This document shows, piece after piece, positions 54,963-64,000 of a stretch of 64,000 nucleotides of DNA. Source of the stretch: Arabidopsis thaliana (lineage: Eukaryota > Streptophyta > Magnoliopsida > Brassicales > Brassicaceae); assembly GCF_000001735.4 (NCBI RefSeq), contig NC_003076.8, forward strand, positions 13,271,835-13,335,834, written 5' to 3'. The notes below the pieces were generated by a model. The model was not told where the DNA came from. It ran no database searches and worked only from the letters and a program-made list of their open reading frames with translations. The position numbers and the translations under genes were made by a program. Numbering within the stretch: the stretch's first letter is position 1; each line of letters starts with the position of its first letter.

Positions 54963-56706
54963 TGATAATAGGTTTTTAGTCAATTATCCTAAACCACCAA
55001 TCATGTCGTTGTAGTATTTTAGGTGTCAATCCAAATGGGTGTGATGCTAACAATCAAGTTGTGATCAGAAGTCACTAAATCAAGCCAAGCAATAACAGAT
55101 TTTGGTGTGTTCTAGCAGTCCTAAGTGAGCATGCAGAAAACAGAAAATCAAGTAGAAACAAGAAAACACTCGACCAACACAGCTCGATGCAGCTCAACAC
55201 AGGGTGTGGTCGAGTGACAGGTCGAGTAACAGACATAAAATGTAACAGGGATACTCGACTCCAGAGTCTGTTGCCAGACAACTGGGTGGTCGAGTATCAG
55301 GTCGAGTAACAGCAAAGAATTGCAGGGACTAAGCAACAGATGACAAGATGCAGTAAACAACGGTAAAGTAAATAATAAAATCAATCAGATAAAGAATTTC
55401 CGAGGATGGAGTAATTGAGTAGTTTCGTTTCCTCAGTTTACAGGTGATTGACATGCTCAATAAACTATCCCTACACAACAAGTTCATTAACCAAATCTAA
55501 GTGCCACCGCAATAGAGACCCTCAAGTTAACCTAGTCTCAGACTCAATCACCATTGACGAGAGCTAACCTAACAGGCATTACGAATCAACAAGTTAAAGC
55601 CAAAACGCTCCCTGCAACCAATACCTTGGTACAGGGTCACGAATCTCTGGAATTAGTGGTTCAGACATTTCAGCGAACACCTTTTGGGCGTGGAAATGTC
55701 TGGGCTCAAATTCCAGTTGATCAGAAATCTATAGGCATTAAGAACAACTAACCCAGAAGAGATCTATCAATCAAACTCAACCACCTAGCATACTGAGATT
55801 CTAAACTACTCTAACCCATCCTCAGAAACCTATTCACTACTCAGACATCATTGTAGAAAACATAAACGTTGAATGAAATGAAAACATGATAACAACAGTG
55901 TAATAGCAAGGTGAAAACAGGATGAACAACAATAAACAAAATCAAGAACAAATACTGAATACTGAATAGATAAAGAGAAATTCGGATTACAAAAGGTCAA
56001 GAACACAGTGTCTACGGAATAAAACTTAGAAAAAACTTGTTCTCGAAAATGTAAAGTACATGCTACTTATAGCAAAATATTCTGAAACCCTAATACACAA
56101 AATGACGCAGTATTGGGACGGATTAAAAACTGTACTCGACCCAGGTGGTCGAGTGAGAGGTCGAGTGATAAGCTGGAATCTTCTTTTCTTCCTTGTGCTC
56201 GAGTGTCTGGTTGAGAGCGGAATGGAGAAGACTCTAAAGCTCGACATCGAGTATGTAGTTGAGTGGTGGTGATGGTGATACTCGACTTCCAGGTAGAGTG
56301 GTGTGATCAAGTGATGGTCAGGTGGTGGAGGTGAACACAGTCGACCTGGCGGTCGAGTGAATTGATCGAGTGACTCTTGTGGGGGTACTCGGCCAGGGGG
56401 TCGAGTGATGAGGTGAAGTGGTGAAGTCCTATACTCGACCAGGTGGTCGAGTGGTGTGTTGAGGTCGTGAAGCGTCTACTCGACCTGGAGGTCGAGTGGT
56501 TTGGCATGATCAGGTCCGCTTCTTCCAATTAGCTCGTCAACAGCTCCGAATCACTTGAAAACAACACAAATATGCCACATGCATGCAAAACTATCCTAAA
56601 CATACAAAGTGATGACAAATGATGAGAAATGGTATAAAACAATGATGATATGGTGCTAAAGTGATGACAAATGGATGCTCAAAATATGCAAAATACACAG
56701 TTATCA
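54963..56706 (-). repeat. 5' LTR of Athila-like element 2
   Basis: 1744 bp, with the same TCGAGT palindromic blocks (56,130-56,500). Scattered single-base differences from the 3' LTR are visible by eye. Confidence 0.9.
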
Positions 56707-57489
56707 TTGGCTAACCCAGATTCCTGCAACAGTGCATTCATCATTTCTTTTAGAGTTCGATTCTTTCGTTCCGCAAAATGCATTGAATGGCTCATTATAT
56801 TCTCATCCTCTATCACTTCGAACTATTTTTATAGTTCTCTGAAGTTGATTTTCTACTTCGAGTGTAAATTCTTTGAATTTTACCAGAGCTTCATCCTTGC
56901 TATGTAATAGATATACATAATAATATCTTGTGCAATCATCTATGAAGGTAACAAAAAATTTCTTACCACCTCTAGTTTGCACATATTTCAAATCACATAA
57001 GTCTGTGTAAATTAAACCTAGAGGTTCAGTTGTTCTTTCAACTCGTGGTGAGGGAGTTTTAGTGAGTTTTGCCTGTACACATAGTTCACATTTTTCTTGG
57101 TTAGTTTTGAATTTCGGAATTAAATTCATAGGTTCAGTTGTTCTTTCAACTCGTGGTGAGGGAGTTTTAGTGAGTTTTGCATGTACACATACTTCACATT
57201 TTTCTTGGTTAGTTTTGAATTTCGGAATTAAATTCATGTTTTGCATTTTTCGCATTATTTTATAATTCACATGTCCTAAACGTTCATGCCAAGTAGTAAA
57301 CGATTCAACCAAGTAAGTAATAGGATTTTCATTCATTTCCACAACAGAAGCAGAAGCTACATTTTTTGGAAAGACTGTCATTACAGACATTTTGACTAGT
57401 CCACCTTTAACAAAACCCTTTCCAGAGATGAGATTCTTCCGCATGTCAGGTACATGCTTCACGTTTTGCAGAGTAAGCTCACGTCCCAA
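56707..57489 (-). pseudogene. Copia GAG-pre-integrase and integrase N-terminal half
   Basis: GAG-pre-integrase zinc region WHERLGHVNYKIM...CEVCVHAK, then integrase core: TDLCDLKYVQTRGGKKFFV, FIDDCTRYYYVYLL, IKIVRSDRG. A stop follows SDRG at about 56,803; the frame goes on to ESGLAN at the Athila-like junction. A 108-bp tandem duplication repeats the Cys-x2-Cys part. Confidence 0.85.
57023..57238. repeat. 108-bp in-frame tandem duplication in copia
   Basis: GGTTCAGTTGTTC begins at 57,023 and 57,131; unit 108 bp = 36 codons, duplicating NLIPKFKTNQEKCE.CV.AK. Confidence 0.9.
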
Positions 57490-58714
57490 GTTAGCTTCAG
57501 AACCACTTTGCCCTTACCTTCAATCATAGACATCGCTGTGTTGCCCATGAAGAGTTGTTCGTTTGACTTGTTCTTCACATAGGTGGAGAACATGGTCCTA
57601 TCTGTGCAGATGTGTGTGGTGCAACCAGTGTCGTAGTACCACTCCACTTGGTTGTCGTCCACCATGTTACATTCAGTGACCACTGCAACCATATCCTCTT
57701 CAGTTAGGTTTGCCTGGCTCTTGACATCCTTGGCTTTGCTCTTGCAAACATCACCCTTGTGTCCAATCTTTCCACAATGATGACACTTTCCTTTGAACTT
57801 CCGCTCAGGATTGCTCTTCTTGAAGTTTGTTGTCGATGAAACCTTCAAGTTCTTCTGAGGAATAGAGAACCCTTTTCCCTTGCCTTTCAGCTTGGCCTTA
57901 TGCTCAGCTACATTAACATCATGCCCTTGATTCTGAGCACCCGCGTGAGCCCCATAATTGTTGCCTTCAATCATCAACCTTCGGACGAGATCATCAAAAG
58001 TCATTGCCTTACGTTTGAAGTTAAGGTAATTCTTGAAATCTAACCAGCCCGGTGGTAGCTTCTCGATCAAGCAATTCGTCTTGAAGACGTTGCAGATCGA
58101 CATCCCTTCCAACTCTATCTCTTGAGAGATACGTTGAAGAGCCTCCACCTGTTCCATGATTGGTTTGGAGTCCACCATCTTGAAATTCAGAAACTTTGCA
58201 GTTGAGAATCTTTGCATTCCAGACTCATCAGTCTTATACTTGTTCTCTAAAGTTAGCCACAGTGTTTTGGAAGACTTGGCCTTGTTGTAGAGGTCAAACA
58301 GATCGTTCACCAAACGGTTCAGGATCAGACCTTTGCAACAATAGTCACCTTGAGCCCAGGTATCCATACCTCCAACCGTATACACATATGTGGTACCTTG
58401 CGGAACTATTGGTGGATCCTCTGTGAGGTACCTTTCCATGTTTATGCTGACCAAATAGTAGCGCATCTTTTCTTGCCACGTTTGAACCCAGATTTACCAT
58501 CAAACAAGTCTGGCATCATCCCTTGGGAAGCAGAGGATGGTATGGTAGTGTTGGTTGAATCATTAGCGAACAGATTTCGACGCACATTATCCATACCAGA
58601 ATCGGTGATCTGTGTCTTTTCAAGCTCTTTCGCAAGGTGCAAAGCTACCTCATCCGGGGTCTCAACAACTGTGGTGTTGCCAACGATCTTGCTGTTGGTG
58701 TTGATATCAGTCAT
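57459..58714 (-). pseudogene. Copia gag (UBN2-type) and protease
   Basis: Starts MTDINTNSKIVGN at 58,714. After a shift near 58,450 it continues MERYLTEDPPIVPQGT, the UBN2-type gag (LWLTLENKYKTDESG, LPPGWLDFKNYL), a CCHC knuckle CHHCGKIGHKGDVC, and a copia protease with WYYDTGCTTHIC (58,466-57,459 frame). A further shift near 57,480 leads to the integrase part. Typical Ty1/copia layout in one polyprotein. Confidence 0.85.
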
Positions 58715-58739
58715 TCGGTTCACAAAAAAAAAGATCTGA

Positions 58740-59150
58740 TTAGTATATTAACCAAAAAATTCGCTTAAGAAGCGTTCGCAGAAACTTGTTTTGCAAATTT
58801 CACCGATATCAGTCATTCTGTTCACCGAATTAGTTTTGCAAACTCGCTTAAGAAGCATTCGCAGAAACTTGTTTCGCGTTTCCCAAACTCCTCAAGTATG
58901 AGTGTTCGTGGAAACTAGAGAAGTTTATATAAGAAACTGTTCACAACAATCGCTACGTAGCGTTTGCGAAGCAGTTTAGAAAGAGGAGAAAGAAAGAAGT
59001 AATAACGTTCTTCTATAAACCTTCTACGTAAGCACCCAAAGATGATAGCGGAAACAATTTTTAGAAGATTTTGAAATCGTTTTAAAAAATTCGAAAATTT
59101 CTCAATCCGTCTAGAGCGATAAGCTAAAAGCGGATTTATTGAATTAAGAT
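58740..59150. other. 5' leader of the copia element
   Basis: Non-coding between gag and the 5' LTR, with an imperfect repeat TTCGCTTAAGAAGCGTTCGCAG (58,762 and 58,842 region). No clear initiator-Met primer site. Confidence 0.6.
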
Positions 59151-59988
59151 TGTAGGAGCCCAAAAACCGAATTGAGAAACAAGTACGAATTTTATTAAGA
59201 TAACAATAACAATAAAATTACAGTAACAGTAATTAAGGACAGAAAGTAAATCACGGAGGCAAGATATGATATCTTTTTCCTTAATTCAATAAATCGGCCG
59301 TACGTGCTTTTTGGACATCACGATTTTTGAATCCCAGGATACAACCGATCACGAACTAATACCCGAGCACACAAGTATTAGACTCAAGCGAACTAGATCT
59401 ACGATATACTCTCGAAACTACTAAACTAAGAACTTACTTTTAAGAAGCAAGAGAGAGAGAGGAGAGACTTTAGAATTTAGAGTGTTTTGTGTTTGAGAGC
59501 TTGAGAAATAATGAGACGCTGGATCTCTTTATATAGTAGAGGGGGATAAGATTTGTGAGAATATTTTCAGGATATGCATGATATATTTTGAGATTATCCT
59601 GAGAATATTCTGAGACTATCCTATTCTGAGAATATTTTGAGACTATCCTGAAAATATTTCCATAAGATTCAACTCAGCAAGCCCAATAACTCACAAGCAT
59701 GACGGGCCGCAAGCCCGACAGCCCTTGAGCCGATGACGGGACGTCCCGACAACCCGCAGCCCGGCTCAGCTTGGTTTTGTTTGGTTCGGTCCGGTTTGGC
59801 CCAAGTGTCCCACTTTACACCCTTATTTCTCATTCAATACAACTCCGTTTTTGACGTATGAGTATACCATTTTGTAAAACTCTTTACCAGCTTTCCAATG
59901 CACTAATCACCCGACAAATCCGTTCAGCCGTTTGGCCGGAATTTGGCCGGAAACTCACCGGAAAAAATTTGTCAAAAAAGTTCGAACA
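59151..59988 (-). repeat. 5' LTR of the copia element
   Basis: 838 bp, highly similar to 41,854-42,686; GAGAATATT repeats at 59,558-59,660. Confidence 0.85.
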
Positions 59989-59993
59989 TCAAC

Positions 59994-60427
59994 TTCAACT
60001 CATCATCCATTTTATTATCAGGTTTCTTTGTTTAAGAGATTTTTTCAATCACTTACAAACTGAACCAATTACCTGGACGCTTGAATAGACCCATGAACCA
60101 ATGATCCCATGGTCGAGTTTTGATCAACAGAAAAAGCCAGAGAGCATCTTACTTAAGTTCAGAGTTTTACATTTTTTCTTATGTTTTCAGATGTCTTCCG
60201 TAATGTAATCTCGGTGTTTAAAAATCTGTTTCGTCTATCTGTTGGCTTTCCAAACAACTTCAGGGTTTTACTGCCAATTCTGCTAAAGAAGTCAGCAAAT
60301 CTAAAGACTCATCATCAAGGTAATGCATTAGAAAGTTGGAGCATATGAAGCGATTATAATAAAAACGATAATCAATGATAAGGTGAAATTAAATCTAAAT
60401 TGTCTTTCCTCTTGTTTGTACCGAGGT
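59994..60427. other. Flank of the copia element
   Basis: AT-rich unique-looking sequence; nothing recognised. It was joined to the sequence ending at 41,848 before the copia insertion. Confidence 0.5.
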
Positions 60428-60926
60428 TGTAACAATAAATAACTAAGGGGTTTGGGGAGAACGGAGTAACTTCTTTATTAATGACGAACGGAAAGACAGT
60501 AATTAACAGAACGGAAAACCGTAAGTACAGAACGGAGAACCGAAAGTACAAGTCGGAAAACTAATATTAATGGTCGGAAAACCTGAAAATACAGAACGGA
60601 AAACCAAAAAGTAAGAGATAAAGAGCTAGGCAACAATTCTCTCTTAAATTCTCTAAGTGGTGACTTAGGTTCTCCAATCCCTTCTTAGTAGTGGATCTCC
60701 TCTTATTTATAGGCAAGAAGCTGATCTAGGGTTCTCTTAGTCTCTCTTGCGATATCTCCGTTTTGCCCTTCTGAATTTATCAGGCTGGGCCGAGCCGTGA
60801 TGGGCCGAGCAGTCATTCTGATGGGCCGTTGTTCTGATGGGCCGTTCTTCCTTGTTAGGAGCCTTATTGACTTGTTCTATTTGTGTTTGGGCCGAATTGG
60901 GCATAGAGGGCAAAGCCCGTATCCCA
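60428..60926 (-). mobile_element. Probable LTR (about 500 bp) of another retroelement
   Basis: Begins TGTAACAATAAATAAC and ends CCCGTATCCCA, so the minus strand reads TGGGAT...TGTTACA. A C-run at 60,934-60,941 just beyond it is a polypurine tract on the minus strand, so this would be a 3' LTR with the body to the right. Contains AACGGAAAACC-type short repeats (60,480-60,610) and GGGCCG words. The partner LTR is outside the window. Confidence 0.5.
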
Positions 60927-61079
60927 TAATTAGTCCCCCCCGAGTTCGTCGAGAGAAGGTTTCTTGCGATTGGCGAATATTTTTCTGAAACCGGAAACAT
61001 GCCAATTTGGCCCGAACCAAAGAAAAATTCTTTGTTTGAGCAAGTGTGGATTTTTGCAAGAGTCGGAGAATCGCAATAG

Positions 61080-61880
61080 GTGGAAAGATATATGCTCGTT
61101 TGAGAGCTCGACGATCTTCGAAGATAGATGATTGTAGGAGAGCTTGACTATCTTCGGAGATAGGCGCTCGTGGGAGAGCTGGAAGATCTTTGAAGATAGG
61201 CGCATGCGAGAGAGCTTGAAGATCCTGAAGAAAGGTGCTCATGGGAGAGCTTGATGAGTTTGGAGATAGTCGCTCGTGGGAGATCTATAAGATCTTCTGA
61301 GATAGGCGCTAGCAAGAGTGTCTGACGATCTTGGAGATAGGCGCTCGTGGAAGAGCTTTAAGATCTTTGGATGTATGTGCTCGCAGGAGACGGAAGAGCT
61401 CGACGATTTTGGAGATAGGCGCTCGTGGGAGAGCTTGACGATTTTGGAGATAGGCGCTAGTGTGAGAGCTTGATGATTTTGGAGATAGGCGCTTGTGTGA
61501 GAGCTTGACAATTTCGGAGATAGGCGCTCGTGTGGGAGGTTGATGATTTCGGATATAGGCGCTCGTGGAAGAGCTTTAAGATCTTTGGATGTATGTGCTC
61601 GCAAGAGACGGAAGAGCTCAACGATTTTGGAGATAGGCGCTCGTGGGAGAGCTTGACGATTTTGGAGATGTGCGCTCGTGGGAGAGCAAAAAGATCTTTT
61701 GAGATAGGAGCTCGCGGGAGAGCTTGATGATTTTTGGAGATAGGTGCTCGTGGTAGAGCTTTAAGATCTTTGGATGTATGTGCTCGCATGAGACGGAAGA
61801 GCTCGACGATTTTGGAGATTGTGGGAGAGCTTGACGATTTTGGAGATGTGCGCTTTTGCGAGAGTTAGTGATTTTGAAGA
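61080..61880. repeat. 35-bp minisatellite with higher-order structure
   Basis: Basic unit GATTTTGGAGATAGGCGCTC plus GTGGGAGAGCTTGAC (35 bp), about 18-20 copies. A 43-bp variant starting GATCTTTGGATGTATGTGC recurs at 61,362, 61,580 and 61,765, marking a larger repeat of about 185-218 bp. Confidence 0.85.
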
Positions 61881-62449
61881 GTTAGGCGTTTGTGCAAGAG
61901 CAAAGTTGTTTTAACGAGGAAAGTCTCGGTGAAGATACTAAAATCGATGCAAGGCGTGCTGGTCTTGTATAAAAGAGCTCGATGAGGTCAAATTTTTAGG
62001 TGTACTTGGTGAGATTAGTGTGAGGAGCATGAGAGATAAAGGAGGTCGGTCGTAGAGATGTGTTAGGCGAGATCGATGTGAAGTGCGTAAATGTGAGCAC
62101 GAGGTATTTGAGCTCGACCACAATTGTTCGTTGAGGTCGGTACAAGTTGCGTTGAGGTTGCACGATATGCGTTAAGGTCAATGCATGTTGGATCGTGCAC
62201 AAGGTGAGTCGAGGTCGACACAAAGCGTGTAAGCTCGGCAAGAATCTTTCGTCGACGTAGGAAGGTGAACTCGTTCTTGCTTGAGCTATGAGTTCGAATA
62301 GGTGAGTGAGTTCGGTGGGACTGAGTTAGCGAATGAGGTCGGTAATGAGTTCAGGGAGAATCGTTGTGAGATTTGCTGGCGATTTTGGTAACTGCTTTAG
62401 AGCTAGGCGAACTAGGATTTTCGCAATGTCTTATGATATATTGCGAAAT

Positions 62450-62900
62450 TGCATGGCTTCCTAGCTCTAATCTGCTGCGAATTTGCAAAGCTGCCTACCT
62501 CCGATATGTTGCAAGTTTGCGAGACAGCCTAGGTTTGTTCTTCTACAGGTTTGCGGGAATCCTTAACTCTAATCTGGTGGGAGTTTGCCGAGCTGTCAAC
62601 CTTTGTTCTTCTAGGAGTTTGACTAGCTATGTAGCTCTGATATTCTATAAATTTGTTGAGATGCCTAGCTCCATGCTTCTAGGAGTTTGTCGAGCTGTGT
62701 AGCTCTGATTCACTACGAGTTTGCTAAGATGCCTAGCACCGATATGCTAAGAATTTGCCGAGCTATGTAGCTCTGATCCACTGCAAGTTTGCTACGATGC
62801 ATAGCAACGATATGCTGGGAGTTTGCCGAGCTGTGTAGCTCTGATCCACTATGAGTTTGCTAAGATGCCTAACAACGATATGTTGGGAGTTTGCGAAGTT
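62450..62900. repeat. About 67-bp tandem repeat
   Basis: Units of the form GAGTTTGC(T/C)AAGATGCCTAGC followed by GAGTTTGCCGAGCTGTGTAGC. Starts at 62,717, 62,784 and 62,853 give a 67-69 bp period; older, diverged copies extend left to about 62,450. Confidence 0.75.
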
Positions 62901-63119
62901 CCCTAGTTTGATCTTTTGCACATTTATGGGAATGCCTAGCGCTGGGTGAAGAACGATCGGCGATAAGTCTTGTTTGGTGCGATGGATCTTGTCAACAAGA
63001 TGGTTCTGTTCCATGTGATGGCTTTGTATAGTGAGAAGGTTCGGTGGAGGTTGAACGTTTTGTAAGTGATAAATGTAGTGTGGCATCGACAAAGGTGTAG
63101 CTCGTTATGATTATTGATG

Positions 63120-63420
63120 CTTAGCAAGACTGGAGATTAGTTTGGCGATTTGATGAAGATTGCTTTGTAGCTTGGTGAAGAACGCTCAATCGTTTGGTTC
63201 GGCGATGAGAATGCTTTGTAGTTCGGTGAGGACTGAACGCTCTGTGTTTTAGAGCTAGAAACGCTTGTTGGTTCTGCGATGAACGCTTGGTAAGTAACGC
63301 TCGCTTGTTAGGCAAGGATTGAACGTTCGAGGTTTTTGAGCTAGGAACGTTTGACAGTTTTGTTAAGAACGCTTGGTGAGTAATGCTCTACAAGGAACGC
63401 TTGACAGGGAACGCTTGCTT
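63120..63420. repeat. GAACGCTTG-type short dispersed repeat
   Basis: GAACGCT(T/C), AACGCTTG and variants recur about a dozen times with irregular spacing (for example 63,180, 63,235, 63,281, 63,369, 63,399). Confidence 0.6.
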
Positions 63421-64000
63421 AGTGGATATAGATTTACGGGGATTGGCATTAGGTTTTGTGGATCCGTGTCGAGTAGCAAGGAAGTAGGTCCGCTTAGCAC
63501 AATCGTCGAAAACGATTAGTGTGAATGTTGGTTGATTTTGCGTGGTACCAAACTTGGTTGGCATTACGATGGATTGTTATGGCCGTGAGTGCGGCAAACT
63601 TGTTTTGGCGAGCGAGGAGATGACGTAAGACTGAGTGATGATGTTGATTTTACGGATCTTCTTTTAGGCATGGGGAGATCGGCACGACTTTAAGTTATGT
63701 CGTGGATCATGTCTTCGTCATGCATTTTAGTAAAGGAAATGATCTTTGTATGTGCGAGATCGAGCTCGGCTTAACCGTAACTGGTAGTTTGATTCAGCAT
63801 GATATTGTTTGTTATTTGGGAGCGAGACTAAGCTTGACTTCAGATTAGAATGCAAGGCTGGGCTTGGCTTATGTTGCGAAATTTAGATTCGGTGCGATCT
63901 GCAGCTCGGCTTATCCTATCTAAATACGCAATTAGGAGTTTGTCTTAGAGACGAAGTGACAATGATGAGACAGACGGAGAATTTAGTGATGACTTGAAGC

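Larger units (their letters stand above)
45410..56706 (-). mobile_element. Athila-like LTR retrotransposon 2 (non-autonomous), nested in copia
   Basis: LTRs at 45,410-47,161 and 54,963-56,706. Primer site on the minus strand TGGCGCCGTTGCCA next to the 5' LTR; polypurine tract (reverse, ACTCCCCCAAACTT) at 47,162. Flanks TGGGT and TTGGC are each one base from TGGGC, so the 5-bp target duplication is probably worn. Interior on the minus strand: gag, protease, TCGAGT-rich spacer, ATHILA ORF-1-type gene; no reverse transcriptase or integrase. Confidence 0.9.
41854..59988 (-). mobile_element. Ty1/copia LTR retrotransposon, with nested Athila-like element
   Basis: LTRs at 41,854-42,686 and 59,151-59,988 start TGTATGAGCCC/TGTAGGAGCCC and end in (C)AACA. 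Perfect target duplication TCAAC at 41,849-41,853 and 59,989-59,993. On the minus strand the order is gag, protease, integrase, [insertion 56,706-45,410], rest of integrase, reverse transcriptase, RNase H, which is the copia order. Polypurine tract (reverse) at 42,687-42,697, ATCCCCCACAT. The usual initiator-Met primer site is not recognised next to the 5' LTR. Confidence 0.9.
60947..64000. repeat. Repeat-rich non-coding 3' region of that retroelement
   Basis: Three kinds of tandem repeats follow one another (61,080-61,880; about 62,450-62,900; 63,120-63,420), with no coding frame. Plant gypsy elements of the Tat/Ogre type are known for tandem repeats between pol and the 3' LTR; that is the likely setting. 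Reverse-strand frames with SHERLSPK repeats are by-products. Confidence 0.55.

Noticed and set aside
59110-59150. Initiator-Met tRNA primer site for the copia element
   Set aside because: The expected TGGTATCAGAGC is not next to the LTR; another primer may be used.
61239-61789. Reverse-strand frames with SHERLSPK / LPRAPISK repeats
   Set aside because: Readings of the 35-bp minisatellite in different frames.
61080-61880. CRISPR-like array
   Set aside because: Tandem minisatellite without unique spacers, in a plant genome.

Overview
This is repeat-dense nuclear DNA from a flowering plant, almost certainly a Brassicaceae species (Arabidopsis or a close relative). The evidence is the split genes with GT-AG introns, MULE transposons carrying DUF1985/Ulp1-like genes, Athila-type retroelements with a tRNA-Asp-like primer site, and a Ty1/copia element. 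No RNA gene, ordinary housekeeping gene or CRISPR array is visible. The setting looks like pericentromeric or transposon-nest heterochromatin.

Layout. (1) 1-676: end of an LTR of the Athila-like family that also occupies 45-57 kb; it cuts into an exon of the next element. (2) About 677-12,100: MULE A, with a DUF1985/Ulp1-type gene missing its front, two F-box-like (At2g35280-type) genes, an RPA/OB-fold gene and a MURA transposase. (3) About 13,100-27,300: MULE B, with an almost complete DUF1985-Ulp1 gene, a coiled-coil ORF, two GRF zinc-finger-type genes, a Transposase_24-like gene, an RPA/OB-fold gene and a MURA transposase. (4) 27,881-40,020: a DUF1985 gene split by an Athila-like element (27,970-38,924, target duplication GCTAT), whose 3' LTR itself holds a 950-bp hAT-like element. 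(5) 41,854-59,988: a copia element (target duplication TCAAC) into which a second Athila-like element (45,410-56,706) has inserted in the integrase region. (6) 60,428 to the end: an LTR-like sequence and a long non-coding stretch of tandem repeats, probably the 3' part of another retroelement running off the window.

The most interesting system is the pair of MULEs. Each carries its own short motif, repeated many times and almost only in introns, UTRs and intergenic DNA: ACGTACAC-type in MULE A and GGCTGAGTTA-type in MULE B. The two motifs do not mix, and the switch lies near 12.1-13.4 kb. Each MULE also has a 53-54 bp tandem array built from its own motif. This is the architecture known for Arabidopsis VANDAL elements, whose VANC proteins bind element-specific motifs in non-coding DNA and relieve silencing. 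I infer that these are two VANDAL-like families with different recognition codes; which protein is the reader is unknown.

Most coding regions carry one or a few lesions (single stops, 1-bp shifts, small duplications), so the elements look recently active but decaying. The RPA-like gene, the Transposase_24-like gene, the minus-strand GRF gene and the second F-box-like gene in this window are open as modelled. Both Athila-like elements lack any visible reverse transcriptase or integrase and were presumably mobilised in trans.
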